A stretch of 64,000 bases of DNA from Microbispora sp. ZYX-F-249 (GTDB lineage: Bacteria; Actinomycetota; Actinomycetes; Streptosporangiales; Streptosporangiaceae). Made by a program: the position numbers and the translations under genes. The notes under the pieces were generated by a model that was not told the DNA's origin, ran no database searches, and worked only from the letters and a program-made list of their open reading frames with translations. Positions within the stretch are counted from its first letter, which is position 1, and each line of letters starts with the position of its first letter. The stretch is from NCBI RefSeq assembly GCF_039649665.1, contig NZ_JBDJAW010000001.1:248001-312000 (forward strand), given 5' to 3'. Shown in pieces: positions 34,203 through 42,554 of this stretch.

Positions 34203-35476
34203 CCGCGCACCTCCAATGCAGGCCGGTAGAGCCGGGCGGAGACGGCCGTCACGACGGCCACGAGGACGAGATTGCTCAGGGCGAAGGCCACCAGGCCGCC
34301 GGCCAGCCCCTGCCAGGCGATCAGCGCAGCCTGACAGGCGAGCGCGAGCGGGGTCCCGGCCAGCAGGCAGCCGATGAGCACCCTGGCGCCCCGCACGCCG
34401 TCCATGGTCAGCGCGACCTGCTGGAGGTTGAAGACCGTGTGCGCGCCGATCCCGATCGCCGACAGCGCCATCAGGCCGAGCGAGTACGGATACTCGCCCC
34501 CCACCAGCAGGAAGAACACCGTGCTCGCCGCGAACGCGAACACCGCGGTCGCGGCGAACACGGCCGGGGCGAGCCGGGCGATGCGCCGCATCACGGCGGG
34601 CTTGTCGGACGTCGCCAGCGTGGGCAGCAGCACCAGGCCGACGCCGTCGGTGAACACCACGCCGAGCAGCCGTTTGGGGAAGCCGTTGTAAACGGAGTAG
34701 ACCCCGACGCCGGCCCGGGGCGCCCAGTGGTTGAGGAAGATGACGTCGACCCCGAAGACCACCGCCGTGAGCGCGCCGATGACGGTGACGTACGCGCCGT
34801 GCCGGTAGATCGAGCGGGCCAGCGCCCGCGACCAGGCCCGCGGCGCGACCTCGAACCCGGCGAAGGACAGCAGGGCGAAGACCAGGTTGGTGCCGATCAG
34901 CGCGACCAGGTAGGGCTCGGCGTCCCGCAGGCCGAGGACCAGCAGGAAGAACGCGGCCCCGCCCAGATAGGCGACGGCCACGGCGAGCTTGAGCCCGGCG
35001 ACGAGGCGGAACCTCTTCAGCCCGCGCAGGAAGCTCTCGGTGAGCTGGTTGAGCGTCATCGACAGCGCCAGCGCCAGGGCGAAGGCCAGCGTGCGGGTGT
35101 CCACGCCGAGCACGCCGGTCAGCAAGGGAGCGGCCAGCATCCCCACGGCGAACACCGCCGCGCCCAGCACGAGCGTGCACGACAACGCCGTCGTCACCAG
35201 CTCCGTCCTCAGCCGGGCCGGCCGCGCGGCGGACTCGGCCCGCGGCAGCTCCTGGAACATGACGGAGTTGAGGCTCATCAGCATGCCGACCGTGACGATC
35301 AGCGCGATCGACAGGACGACGGTGAAGTGGCCGAACGCCGCGGCGCCCACCCCTCGTGCGATGACGAGCGTGGTGGCGGCGGCCGTGCCGCTGGCCACGG
35401 TGCTCACCAGCGTGGGCCCCGCGGCCCAGCGGTGGGCGGCCAGGAGCCCGGCCGCCCGATCCGTCAGCGCGCCCAC
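34199..35476 (-). CDS. Polysaccharide flippase (MATE/Wzx-like, polysaccharide biosynthesis family)
   Basis: This 425-residue protein has about 12 hydrophobic segments and fits the MOP exporter superfamily (opening LVSTVASGTAAATTLVIARGVGAAAFGHFT; mid-protein LNQLTESFLRGLKRF). It probably moves the lipid-linked product of the neighbouring glycosyltransferases across the membrane. The chosen GTG overlaps the nucleotidyltransferase gene by 13 bases. Confidence 0.88.
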   Translation of the reverse strand: MGALTDRAAGLLAAHRWAAGPTLVSTVASGTAAATTLVIARGVGAAAFGHFTVVLSIALIVTVGMLMSLNSVMFQELPRAESAARPARLRTELVTTALSCTLVLGAAVFAVGMLAAPLLTGVLGVDTRTLAFALALALSMTLNQLTESFLRGLKRFRLVAGLKLAVAVAYLGGAAFFLLVLGLRDAEPYLVALIGTNLVFALLSFAGFEVAPRAWSRALARSIYRHGAYVTVIGALTAVVFGVDVIFLNHWAPRAGVGVYSVYNGFPKRLLGVVFTDGVGLVLLPTLATSDKPAVMRRIARLAPAVFAATAVFAFAASTVFFLLVGGEYPYSLGLMALSAIGIGAHTVFNLQQVALTMDGVRGARVLIGCLLAGTPLALACQAALIAWQGLAGGLVAFALSNLVLVAVVTAVSARLYRPALEVRG

Positions 35477-36219
35477 CGCTGGTGTGCCCGCCGGGCGAAC
35501 GCGAGGTCGTCGGCCGTGTTGACGCCGCGCGCCTCGTCGGGGTCGGTCACCGGCACCACCGTCAGCGGCCAGCCCCGCTCCCGCGACAGGTAGGGCAGGA
35601 ACGGCAGGAAGTTGACCTCTCCGGTGCGGGCGCCGGGGGCCGCCTCGTCGAGGTAGCGCGTCCACGCCTCGTGGAGCCCTTCCGTGCTCAGGCAGAACAC
35701 GCCCACGTCGCTGAGCCCGCCGGGGCGGCACTCGTCGCCCTCCCGCGACTGGCGCACCCGCAGCAGCGTCCCGTCGTCGTCCAGTTCGTACTCCACGTAC
35801 GGGTCGGGCATCGGCACCAGCGGGATCGTGAGCCCCTTCTCGTGCGCCTCGACGACACGGCCGGCCGTCACCGGCGACAGGCCCGCCTGGTCGCCCCAGA
35901 CGACGAGGATCGTGCCGTGGGCGTCCCAGTGCGGGGCGGCGCCGAAGATCGCGCCGCCCATGCCGGTGGGCCTTCCCTGGACGCTCACCGAGACCGCGCC
36001 GCTCTCGATCCGCCCGGCCGCCAGCGCGCGGAACGGCCCCTCGCCCTCGGGCGACATCACGACGTGGATGTGCTCCACGAGCGGCCGCAGCCGCTCGTGG
36101 AGCACATGCCACACGGTGACGCCGTCGGCGATCTCCACCATGATCTTGGGGATGCCGAGGCCCAGGCGGGTCCCCCGCCCGGCCGCCGGGATCACCGCGC
36201 ACACGCGTTCAGCCGGCAC
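35464..36219 (-). CDS. Sugar nucleotidyltransferase (NTP transferase)
   Basis: This 251-residue Rossmann-like enzyme has the pyrophosphorylase signature IPAAGRGTRLG and a Lys at GIPKIM. A GlmU-like WHVLHERL and a VVWGDQAG metal-site strand follow. It should activate a sugar phosphate, or an alcohol phosphate, with an NTP to supply the operon's transferases. The GTG at 36219 follows GGAGG and overlaps the HAD gene by 11 bases; an in-frame GTG at 36204 is possible. Confidence 0.85.
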   Translation of the reverse strand: MPAERVCAVIPAAGRGTRLGLGIPKIMVEIADGVTVWHVLHERLRPLVEHIHVVMSPEGEGPFRALAAGRIESGAVSVSVQGRPTGMGGAIFGAAPHWDAHGTILVVWGDQAGLSPVTAGRVVEAHEKGLTIPLVPMPDPYVEYELDDDGTLLRVRQSREGDECRPGGLSDVGVFCLSTEGLHEAWTRYLDEAAPGARTGEVNFLPFLPYLSRERGWPLTVVPVTDPDEARGVNTADDLAFARRAHQRWAR

Positions 36220-36871
36220 CGCACACCTCCGGGTCCAGGAGAGACACGAGCTGTTCCAGGTCGCGCACGGCGACCGCCCCCGGAGCGGGCTCGGCGACGT
36301 GGACGTGCAGGGTCGGCAGGCCCGCGCCGACCGCCGACGCCACTCCGTGCGAGGAGTCCTCCAGGACCACCGCCGCGCCGGGGTCGAGGCCCCAGTGGTC
36401 GCACGCGTACGCGTAGAACGCCGGGTCGGGCTTGCTCGCCGGGACGTCGTCGCTGGTGAGCACGCCCCGGAAGTACGCATTCAGGGAGGAGGCCGCGAGC
36501 ACCCGCTCGACCGACGCCCGGCTGCCGCTGGTGACGAGGTACGCGTCGCGGCCCCCGGCGACGAGGTGGCCGAGCAGCCGCCGCGCGCCGGGGAACACGG
36601 CCACCGCGCCGGCCCGCTCGCGGTACAGCCGCTGCTTCAGCCCGGCCAGCCGGGACGCCTCCCCGGTGTCGCCCAGCAGGCGCACCGCCACTTCGCGGGT
36701 GCTCGCGCCCGCGTGGTCGGCGTACCGGAAGGAGGCGAGGAGATCGGGCGCGACCTCGGCGATGGCCTGCCGGAAGGCCGCCTCGTGGGCGGGACAGGAG
36801 TCCACGAGCGTGCCGTCGAGGTCGAACAGCCAGACGCGCCGGGCGCACGCGTCCGCCAGGAGAGCCGTCAT
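36209..36871 (-). CDS. HAD-superfamily phosphatase/phosphomutase
   Basis: This 220-residue protein has the HAD motif FDLDGTLVDS (Asp17 nucleophile, Asp19), motif II VTSGSRAS, and motifs III/IV SKPDPAFYAYA and VVLEDSSHGVASA, with a phosphoglycolate-phosphatase-type cap. In this operon it probably makes or trims a sugar phosphate used by the nucleotidyltransferase or CofD-like enzyme. The ATG overlaps the CofD-like stop. Confidence 0.9.
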   Translation of the reverse strand: MTALLADACARRVWLFDLDGTLVDSCPAHEAAFRQAIAEVAPDLLASFRYADHAGASTREVAVRLLGDTGEASRLAGLKQRLYRERAGAVAVFPGARRLLGHLVAGGRDAYLVTSGSRASVERVLAASSLNAYFRGVLTSDDVPASKPDPAFYAYACDHWGLDPGAAVVLEDSSHGVASAVGAGLPTLHVHVAEPAPGAVAVRDLEQLVSLLDPEVCGAG

Positions 36872-38091
36872 CGGACCCGCGCCAAGGCCGCCTCGTCCCT
36901 GACCGCCTCGTCCCTGATGGCGAGCAGGGCCCCGGCCGTACGCTCCGCGTGGTGCACGCCCGGCCGGTCGGGGTGTGTCAGGTCGGCGGTGACCCAGCGG
37001 GCCCCCGCCCACTCGCCGCGATCGAGGATCTCCTCCGGCACCGCGGGAGCGTCCGGGCCCGGCGTGCGATGGCTGAGCACGTGGGTCACCAGCCGCCGCT
37101 CGTTGCGGGGGTCGCCGAGGTGGGCCAGTGTGCGGTCCACGAGGTCGGGCGCGGTCAGCCCCCGGCTGTCGTGGTCCTCGCGGGTGTTGACGACGAACAC
37201 CTTGGCCGCCGCCCGGCTCCGCGCGACGGCGTCCGCCACGCCCGGCGTCAGATAACTCGGCAGCAGCGAGGAGTGCGGGGTGCCCGGGCCGTAGACGACG
37301 AGGTCGGCCTCGCGGATCGCCTCGAGCGCCCGCGGGTTCGGCGTCACCTCGGCGCGCTCGCGGCCCAGGATCCGCCTGGTCCACTCGGGCGGCAGCGCCT
37401 CCAGCTCGGCCCGCCGCCGCGCGCCGACCGGCTCGCGCAGCAGGAACAGGTCGGTGATCGTGCCCGGGTCCTGCGGCGCGACGATGTCGGCCTCGTCGGC
37501 CAGCAGTCCGCCGTCCTTCCTGAGCGCGGTCAGGAAGGCGTTCTCCCCGTTGGTCACGTTGAGCAGCCGTACGGGTGAGCCGAACGTGCGGACGCAGGCG
37601 TCTATGGCGGCGTTGAAGTCCCGGCCGAGCCGCAGGTAGGCCCCGGCGAACACGAGGTTGCCGAGCGCGCAGTCGGCGAGGTCGAGGCCGTGCGGATGGG
37701 CCGCGAGCCGCCGGGCGAACACGCGCAGGTCCGCCGTGAGGGCCTCGCGGGCCGCCTCGGGCAACGCGGCGAACCGGCCGCGCCGCAGGGCGATCGCCTC
37801 GATGACGGCGGTGAGCCCGGCGGGCGTCGTCCCGGCCGGCAGGCGGTGTTCGACGACGGCCGCCAGCGCGGCCTGCGCCGGGTCGGCGGAATCGAGGTGG
37901 AGCAGGAGGTTCTTGCGGAAGTCCGACGGCCCCAGCATCCCCGGCAGGTAGCGGCGCAGCGCGCCGGTGGACAGGCCGTTGTCGTAGCCGTTGACGACCA
38001 GCGACAGGCCGGCGCCCGGGGTGCCCAGCATGCCCCTCGCGATGCCGGCCGCCCCCCGGCCACCGCTGAACATCGTCACCGCGACGGTCAT
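36868..38091 (-). CDS. CofD/YvcK-superfamily protein (2-phospho-L-lactate transferase-like)
   Basis: This 407-residue protein has the superfamily N-terminal loop (MFSGGRGAAGIARGM), then GYDNGLSTGALRRYLPGMLGP and DFRKNLL, equivalent to the DDGGS-x-G-LR and GD-x-R region of CofD/YvcK. Later come LGNLVFAGAYLR, NGENAFLT and YGPGTPHSSLLPSYL. CofD forms a phosphodiester during coenzyme F420 synthesis; YvcK members act in cell-wall carbon control. Inside a glycan operon, far from F420 genes here, it may build a phosphodiester-linked substituent or act as a YvcK-like regulator (inference). The ATG overlaps the GT2 stop. Confidence 0.82.
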   Translation of the reverse strand: MTVAVTMFSGGRGAAGIARGMLGTPGAGLSLVVNGYDNGLSTGALRRYLPGMLGPSDFRKNLLLHLDSADPAQAALAAVVEHRLPAGTTPAGLTAVIEAIALRRGRFAALPEAAREALTADLRVFARRLAAHPHGLDLADCALGNLVFAGAYLRLGRDFNAAIDACVRTFGSPVRLLNVTNGENAFLTALRKDGGLLADEADIVAPQDPGTITDLFLLREPVGARRRAELEALPPEWTRRILGRERAEVTPNPRALEAIREADLVVYGPGTPHSSLLPSYLTPGVADAVARSRAAAKVFVVNTREDHDSRGLTAPDLVDRTLAHLGDPRNERRLVTHVLSHRTPGPDAPAVPEEILDRGEWAGARWVTADLTHPDRPGVHHAERTAGALLAIRDEAVRDEAALARVR

Positions 38092-38897
38092 CGGGCCTCC
38101 TCGGCGGCCGCCGCGACCGCCTCCGGCACCCGCTCGTCCGGCTGGGGCGCCGTACGGCGCAGGACGCCCCGGCGCAGCAGCCAGTGGCGCAGGCCGAGGT
38201 AGGCGACGAACAGGGCCCGGTCGCGGGCGCCGCGCCAGTATCGCCAGCCGCGGCTGCCGCCGCCGCGTTCCCGGTGCTCGATGGGCACCTCCACCCATTC
38301 GTGCCCGAGTTCGGCGACCCGCGCGGTGATCTCGGTCGAGCAGTTCATCCCGCCCGACTCCAGCGGCAGCGCGCGGAAGAGCGGGCCGTACACCACCTTG
38401 AAGATCGAGTTGAAGTCGCGGTAGCGCGTCCCGTGCAGCAGGTTGCTGACCGCGCCGCTGGCCGCCGATCCCCAGCGGTACGCCAGGCCGTCGGCCTTCC
38501 TGATCCGGGCTCCGGAGAACGCGAGCGCCTCCCCGGCCCGGACGCGCGGCAGGACGCGGTCGAGGTTGGCGATCGGGAACTGGCCGTCGGAGTCCAGCAG
38601 CACGACCCAGTCCAGCCGGGTGTGGGCGATGGCGGCCGCGATGGCCGCTCCCGCGCCGCGGTTGCGGTCGAACGTGACCACGACGAGCCGCGGGCATCGC
38701 GCCCGCAGCGCGGCCAGGATCTCGCCGGTCCCGTCACCGCTCCCGTCGTCGCAGACGACGATCTCCCAGTCCCCCACGGCAGGGTTGCCGTCCAGGTAGT
38801 CCTGCCACTCGCCCACCACCGCCGCGATGGTTTCCGCCTCGTTGTACGCGGGCGCGGCCACGGAGATGTTCACGGCAGTGCTCACGGCAGTGCTCAC
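38088..38897 (-). CDS. GT2 glycosyltransferase, dolichyl/polyprenyl-phosphate sugar synthase type
   Basis: This 269-residue GT-A enzyme resembles DPM1/DPMS: VAAPAYNEAETI, VVCDDGSGDGT, FDRNRGAGAAI and the DSDGQF metal-binding strand, then RDFNSIFK and VEVPIEHRERGGGSR. It lacks the multi-helix C-terminus of longer relatives but has one hydrophobic C-terminal segment. It likely loads a sugar onto a polyprenyl phosphate. The start region is a duplicated GTG-AGC-ACT-GCC, giving three in-frame GTGs. It overlaps the preceding gene as GTGA. Confidence 0.9.
   Translation of the reverse strand: MSTAVSTAVNISVAAPAYNEAETIAAVVGEWQDYLDGNPAVGDWEIVVCDDGSGDGTGEILAALRARCPRLVVVTFDRNRGAGAAIAAAIAHTRLDWVVLLDSDGQFPIANLDRVLPRVRAGEALAFSGARIRKADGLAYRWGSAASGAVSNLLHGTRYRDFNSIFKVVYGPLFRALPLESGGMNCSTEITARVAELGHEWVEVPIEHRERGGGSRGWRYWRGARDRALFVAYLGLRHWLLRRGVLRRTAPQPDERVPEAVAAAAEEAR
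38871..38894 (-). repeat. 12-bp tandem duplication at a start codon
   Basis: CACGGCAGTGCT occurs twice in tandem and reads on the minus strand as GTG-AGC-ACT-GCC repeats. With the third GTG, the GT2 gene has three equivalent in-frame start codons. Confidence 0.85.
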
Positions 38898-39604
38898 GGG
38901 TCACCTGCCCCCAGCAGGCGGCCGATCCAGCGGTCCAGGGGAAGCAGGTTGACCCCGACGATGACCGGGACGTGCGCGAGCGCGAACACGATCGTCGCGC
39001 CGAACGAGATCGGCCCCCCGGTGAACAGGTTGATGTGCGGCGCGTCGATGACCTCGGGGATCTCGACCGGGTTGACGACGAACCACATGAGGTCGAGGAA
39101 GCCCGAGAACACGATGAGGACCCCGCTCACCATGATTTTCAGGCAGCGGCCCGGGGTGCCCCCGCCGATGCGGTAGGCGGCGGCGACCGTGAGCACGATG
39201 CCCGGATAGAGCAGCAGGTAGAGGTGCGTGTAGAAGCTGTCGCCCTGGGCCCGCGCGCCGTCCCCGTAGTAGAACCAGCTGACGCGCGGGATCAGGTAAC
39301 CGGTGAAGAAGACGAAGGGGACGTAGAGCAGCCAGTTCAGCCGGGGCGACACCCAGGGGAACACCGCGATCGCCACGCACAGGCAGGCGAACGCGAACAG
39401 CTTGGCCACCAGTTCCCAGGGCGAGCCGATCTCCCTGGCGTGCGGCGTGGCCAGCCACACGAAGGCGAAGCCGGCCGCCCCGACCGCCAGGGCCATCCAC
39501 CACAGATGGGGCGCCCAGGGGCGGGAGCCGGCGCGGACCATGTCCGCCGAAACATTTCCGTCGATCTGCGGCCCGGACGGAGGACTTTTGCCGAATGCCG
39601 TCAT
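38894..39604 (-). CDS. Integral membrane protein of unknown function, first gene of the glycan operon
   Basis: This 236-residue protein has a short polar N-terminus and about six hydrophobic segments (LWWMALAVGAAGFAFVWL early, HINLFTGGPISFGATIVF late). I do not recognise a family. ATG 39604 follows a GGAAGGAAGG tract about 13 bases upstream; a TTG at 39628 would extend it. As the promoter-proximal gene of an operon with a polyprenyl-phosphate GT, flippase and CofD-like enzyme, it may be a glycan polymerase, transferase or anchor; this is inference. A CebR-like palindrome lies about 80 bases upstream. Confidence 0.78.
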   Translation of the reverse strand: MTAFGKSPPSGPQIDGNVSADMVRAGSRPWAPHLWWMALAVGAAGFAFVWLATPHAREIGSPWELVAKLFAFACLCVAIAVFPWVSPRLNWLLYVPFVFFTGYLIPRVSWFYYGDGARAQGDSFYTHLYLLLYPGIVLTVAAAYRIGGGTPGRCLKIMVSGVLIVFSGFLDLMWFVVNPVEIPEVIDAPHINLFTGGPISFGATIVFALAHVPVIVGVNLLPLDRWIGRLLGAGDP

Positions 39605-39931
39605 GAAGACGCGGCACCTTCCTTCCAACGTGCCCCGTGGGCAGGCGTGCCGGATGGCGCTGCGGAGATAGCAGCCGATGGCGCGGGAGCGCTCCCACGC
39701 ATTATGTCATCTACATCCGGAATTGCGGCCGCAATATCAGATATTGAGTCACAGGCAGCGATATTTACGCCATATCCGCTGGTCAGCGCCGGTTCAGAGC
39801 AGAGAGGAGATACTCGCAGGTAATTGAATATTGCGCCATTCGCGGCGTTACGGTCACTGTCAATCCCGTTTGCGAGCGCATGTCAATTTCGGGCAGTCCC
39901 ATTTTCGGTCCGCCCTTGATCGACCCGCATC
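39605..39931. other. AT-rich intergenic control region of the glycan operon
   Basis: I see no gene here. The stretch is markedly more AT-rich than the window, consistent with a promoter. It holds the CebR-like palindrome at 39684-39697 and a perfect 15-bp palindrome CAATATCAGATATTG at 39732-39746. No clear terminator for the NUDIX gene is visible. Confidence 0.6.
39684..39697. promoter_or_regulatory. CebR-like operator CGGGAGCGCTCCCA
   Basis: This site matches the CebR consensus in 13 of 14 positions and contains a perfect 12-bp palindrome GGGAGCGCTCCC. It lies 80 bases upstream of the glycan operon's first start codon. The same site type is found between the PL8 and Cip1-like genes. Confidence 0.65.
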
Positions 39932-40423
39932 TCAGCCGAAAAGGGCTTCCCGGGCCAGCCGGCCCAGGAGGATGTCCAGCTTCTGGACCCGGCCCGTCAT
40001 CGGGGTCGTGCCGTCCCACCATCCGATCGCGGCGATCTCGTCGTTGGGCGCGAACCCGTCATGCGGTCCCGCGACGCGGAGGGCGTACACGGCGGCGTAC
40101 TCCGCGCGCCGCTCGGGCCCCAGCACGAACCGTGCGTACCCCGCGAACGTGAGGCCCTCGGCCCGCAGCCCGGACTCCTCGCGCAGTTCCCGTACGGCCG
40201 CCTGCCGGGGCGTCTCGCCGGGATCGATCAGGCCGCCCGGCAGCTCCCAGCACTGCCGGTAGCGGTTGAAGACGAGGAGCAGCCGGTCCAGGTGCGCGTG
40301 CCGGTGCCAGGCGGCGACCAGCGCGAGCGGCGTCGGAGCGTCGGAGAACATCGCCCGCTCCGCCACCCGGTGGAACGTGGTCAGCTCGTTTCCCGCCTCG
40401 TCCGCCGCCATCGCACCGCTCAC
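39932..40423 (-). CDS. NUDIX hydrolase
   Basis: This 163-residue protein has a complete NUDIX box: G in ELPGGLIDPGE, then RELREESGL. NUDIX enzymes cleave nucleoside diphosphates linked to another group. The substrate cannot be told from sequence. GTG 40423 follows GAGGAG by five bases. It stands alone, divergent from the second sugar importer. Confidence 0.9.
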   Translation of the reverse strand: MSGAMAADEAGNELTTFHRVAERAMFSDAPTPLALVAAWHRHAHLDRLLLVFNRYRQCWELPGGLIDPGETPRQAAVRELREESGLRAEGLTFAGYARFVLGPERRAEYAAVYALRVAGPHDGFAPNDEIAAIGWWDGTTPMTGRVQKLDILLGRLAREALFG

Positions 40424-40788
40424 GCCCACTCCTCGTGTTCGGAAAACGCCTCGCTCACGAGCTTTCAGGAGGCGGAGGCGGCCAGTCCCACGGTCTGCAG
40501 CATGGCCGAATCGCCCTTGGTGGTCGAGCCCACCGAGAAGATCGTTGCCGTCGTACATCGGCACGTCCTCCGGAAGCGTGAACATCTTGTCCAGCAGCGT
40601 GGGCTTCGGGCGCGGACTGCGCGGCGAGCACCGCCAGCACGAGGGCCGCGTCCACGACGGGCGGGGGAAGGTCCCGGAACCGGCTCCGCAACCGGCCCTC
40701 AGGGACGAGAGTGACACAGCGCAGCAGTATCGCCGGCCCGGCGGATCGGCGGATCGCCCGTACGAGCGATTCCGGGGACGGCGTGAAC
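40424..40788 (-). pseudogene. Possible degenerate coding remnant
   Basis: On the minus strand one frame reads RSRFRDLPPPVVDAALVLAV, resembling the membrane N-terminus of actinobacterial sensor kinases. The sense then moves to another frame (LLDKMFTLPEDVPMYDGND). No single frame gives a full gene or clear start. It looks like a decayed fragment between the NUDIX gene and the importer promoter, but could be chance high-GC coding character. Confidence 0.35.
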
Positions 40789-40830
40789 GTTTCATGAAAC
40801 CTTGTCGCCACCCCCGTGAACCGGTTAATT
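40789..40830 (+). promoter_or_regulatory. Importer promoter with GTTTCATGAAAC palindrome
   Basis: A perfect 12-bp palindrome GTTTCATGAAAC (40789-40800) directly precedes TTGTCG (40802-40807), a 17-base spacer and TTAATT (40825-40830). It shares GTTTC/GAAAC half sites with the operators at 894-907 and 1084-1097 and may bind the LacI-family protein at the end of this cluster. Confidence 0.5.
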
Positions 40831-40889
40831 TGTTTGGTCACCTGACGAACTAACTGCGTCGAGGAACCTTTTCCGGAAGGATCGCACCA

Positions 40890-42554
40890 ATGAGCCAACC
40901 CCCCGGCGGCCCCCTGACCAGCCGCCGCGGATTCCTCGGGATCGTCGGCGCGGGCGCGCTCGCCGCCGCCGGCCTCACCGGCTGCGCGGCCAAGAAGGAG
41001 CTGCCCAAGGGCACCGCCGTCGCCGCCGACAAGCTCAAGGGCCTCGTGCCCACCCGGGTGCCGTTCCAGGTGCCGGGCCTGTCGCCCGACCTGCCGGGCG
41101 CCGAATTCGTCGAACCCGGCTTCCTGTCCAGGCCGGGCACGATGGTCCGGGCCGTCACCGCCAAGCCGATGACCAGCGGCACGGAGGTGAAGGTGATGAC
41201 CCCGCTGTGGGGCACCGTTCCCCCCGGCCTCGGCGAGAACTCCTACTTCGACGCCGTCAACGAGCGGCTCGGCGGGGTCGTCCGGTTCAACATCTCGGAC
41301 GGCAACACCTACGTCGACAAGCTGAACACCCTCCTCGCCAGCGGCGACGTGCCCGACCTGATCCAGATTCCGGGCTGGAACCTGATCACCATCGCCCATT
41401 TCACCGAGGCGGCCAACAAGCTCTTCGCCGACCTGTCGCCCTACCTGGCGGGCGACAAGGCCAAGGAGTTCCCGCTGCTGGCCAACTACGACACCGCCGC
41501 CTGGTCGTACGGCGTGTTCGGCGGCGTCCTGCAGGGCATCCCGTGGCAGAACGCGCCCTACCCGTTCGCCACGATCATTCGCCAGGACATCCTCGACGAG
41601 TTCGGCCTGTCCCACCCCAAGAGCGCCGACGACCTGCTCACGCTGGGCAAGGAGCTGACCGACCCGAAGAAGAAGCGCTGGGCGTTCGGCGGCATGGACC
41701 AGGAGATCCAGCGGGCGTTCGGCGCCCCGCGCGAGTGGCGCAAGCAGCCCGACGGCACGCTGATCTACAAGTACGAGACGCCCGAGTGGCTGCAGTCCAT
41801 CGAGTTCAATACCAAGCTGTTCGAGGCCGGGTACGTCCACCCGGACGTCGTGGCCAACCAGTTCGCCGACCACAAGGAGCCCTTCGGCGCCGGACAGCTC
41901 GTCATGTACAAGGACGGGATCGGCGCCATCCACGAGCTGTTCGGGCGGTTCCTGCCCAGCAACCCGAAGTTCGATGTGCGGGCGGTGGACCCCTACCCGG
42001 CCCACCCGGGCGGCAAGGTCATCGTGTGGCGCAACGAGCCCGCCGGCATGTTCTGCTTCATCAAGAAGGACCTCGGCGACGCCCGCACCCGCGAGCTGAT
42101 CGGCATCGCCAACTGGTGCTCCGCGCCGTACGGCACCCAGGAGTTCGACCTGGTCAACAACGGCGTCGAGGGCAAGCACTTCACGCTGAAGGACGGGCAG
42201 GTCCAGCAGACCGCGCTCGGCCGCAAGGAGTTCGCCCCGACGTACATGTTCCTGTCCGGACGGCCCGGCGCGATCACCGAGAACCAGTATCCCGGCTACG
42301 TCGAGGCGTACCACGGCTGGCAGGTCACGGCCTCGCAGTACCTGGAGAACGACCCGTTCGTCGGCATCCGGGTCGAGGTGCCCTCCAAGATGGCGGGTCT
42401 GGTCAAGCCGACCGAGGACAAGATGAACGAGATCTTCCGCGGCAAGCGGCCGATCTCCGAGTGGGCCCAGATCGTCAAGGACTGGCAGGAGCAGGGCGGC
42501 AACGAGGCCCGCGAGTTCTACATGAAGGTCGCCAGGGAGAACGGCCGGCTGTGA
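40890..42554 (+). CDS. ABC importer sugar-binding lipoprotein, LplA-like
   Basis: This 554-residue binding protein has a twin-arginine motif (SRRGFLGIV) and lipobox (LTGC), so it is Tat-exported and lipidated. Its length and motifs (NTYVDKLNTLLASGDVPD, GIPWQNAPYP, FGAGQLVMYKDG) place it in the large LplA-like group binding complex oligosaccharides, often plant-derived. ATG follows AAGGAT. Its stop overlaps the permease start. No ATPase is encoded nearby. Confidence 0.92.
   Translation: MSQPPGGPLTSRRGFLGIVGAGALAAAGLTGCAAKKELPKGTAVAADKLKGLVPTRVPFQVPGLSPDLPGAEFVEPGFLSRPGTMVRAVTAKPMTSGTEVKVMTPLWGTVPPGLGENSYFDAVNERLGGVVRFNISDGNTYVDKLNTLLASGDVPDLIQIPGWNLITIAHFTEAANKLFADLSPYLAGDKAKEFPLLANYDTAAWSYGVFGGVLQGIPWQNAPYPFATIIRQDILDEFGLSHPKSADDLLTLGKELTDPKKKRWAFGGMDQEIQRAFGAPREWRKQPDGTLIYKYETPEWLQSIEFNTKLFEAGYVHPDVVANQFADHKEPFGAGQLVMYKDGIGAIHELFGRFLPSNPKFDVRAVDPYPAHPGGKVIVWRNEPAGMFCFIKKDLGDARTRELIGIANWCSAPYGTQEFDLVNNGVEGKHFTLKDGQVQQTALGRKEFAPTYMFLSGRPGAITENQYPGYVEAYHGWQVTASQYLENDPFVGIRVEVPSKMAGLVKPTEDKMNEIFRGKRPISEWAQIVKDWQEQGGNEAREFYMKVARENGRL

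Noticed and set aside
36868..38091. Coenzyme F420 biosynthesis gene cofD
   Set aside because: The family matches but neighbours are glycan genes, not F420 genes, and the N-terminal motif differs from the canonical DDGGS form.
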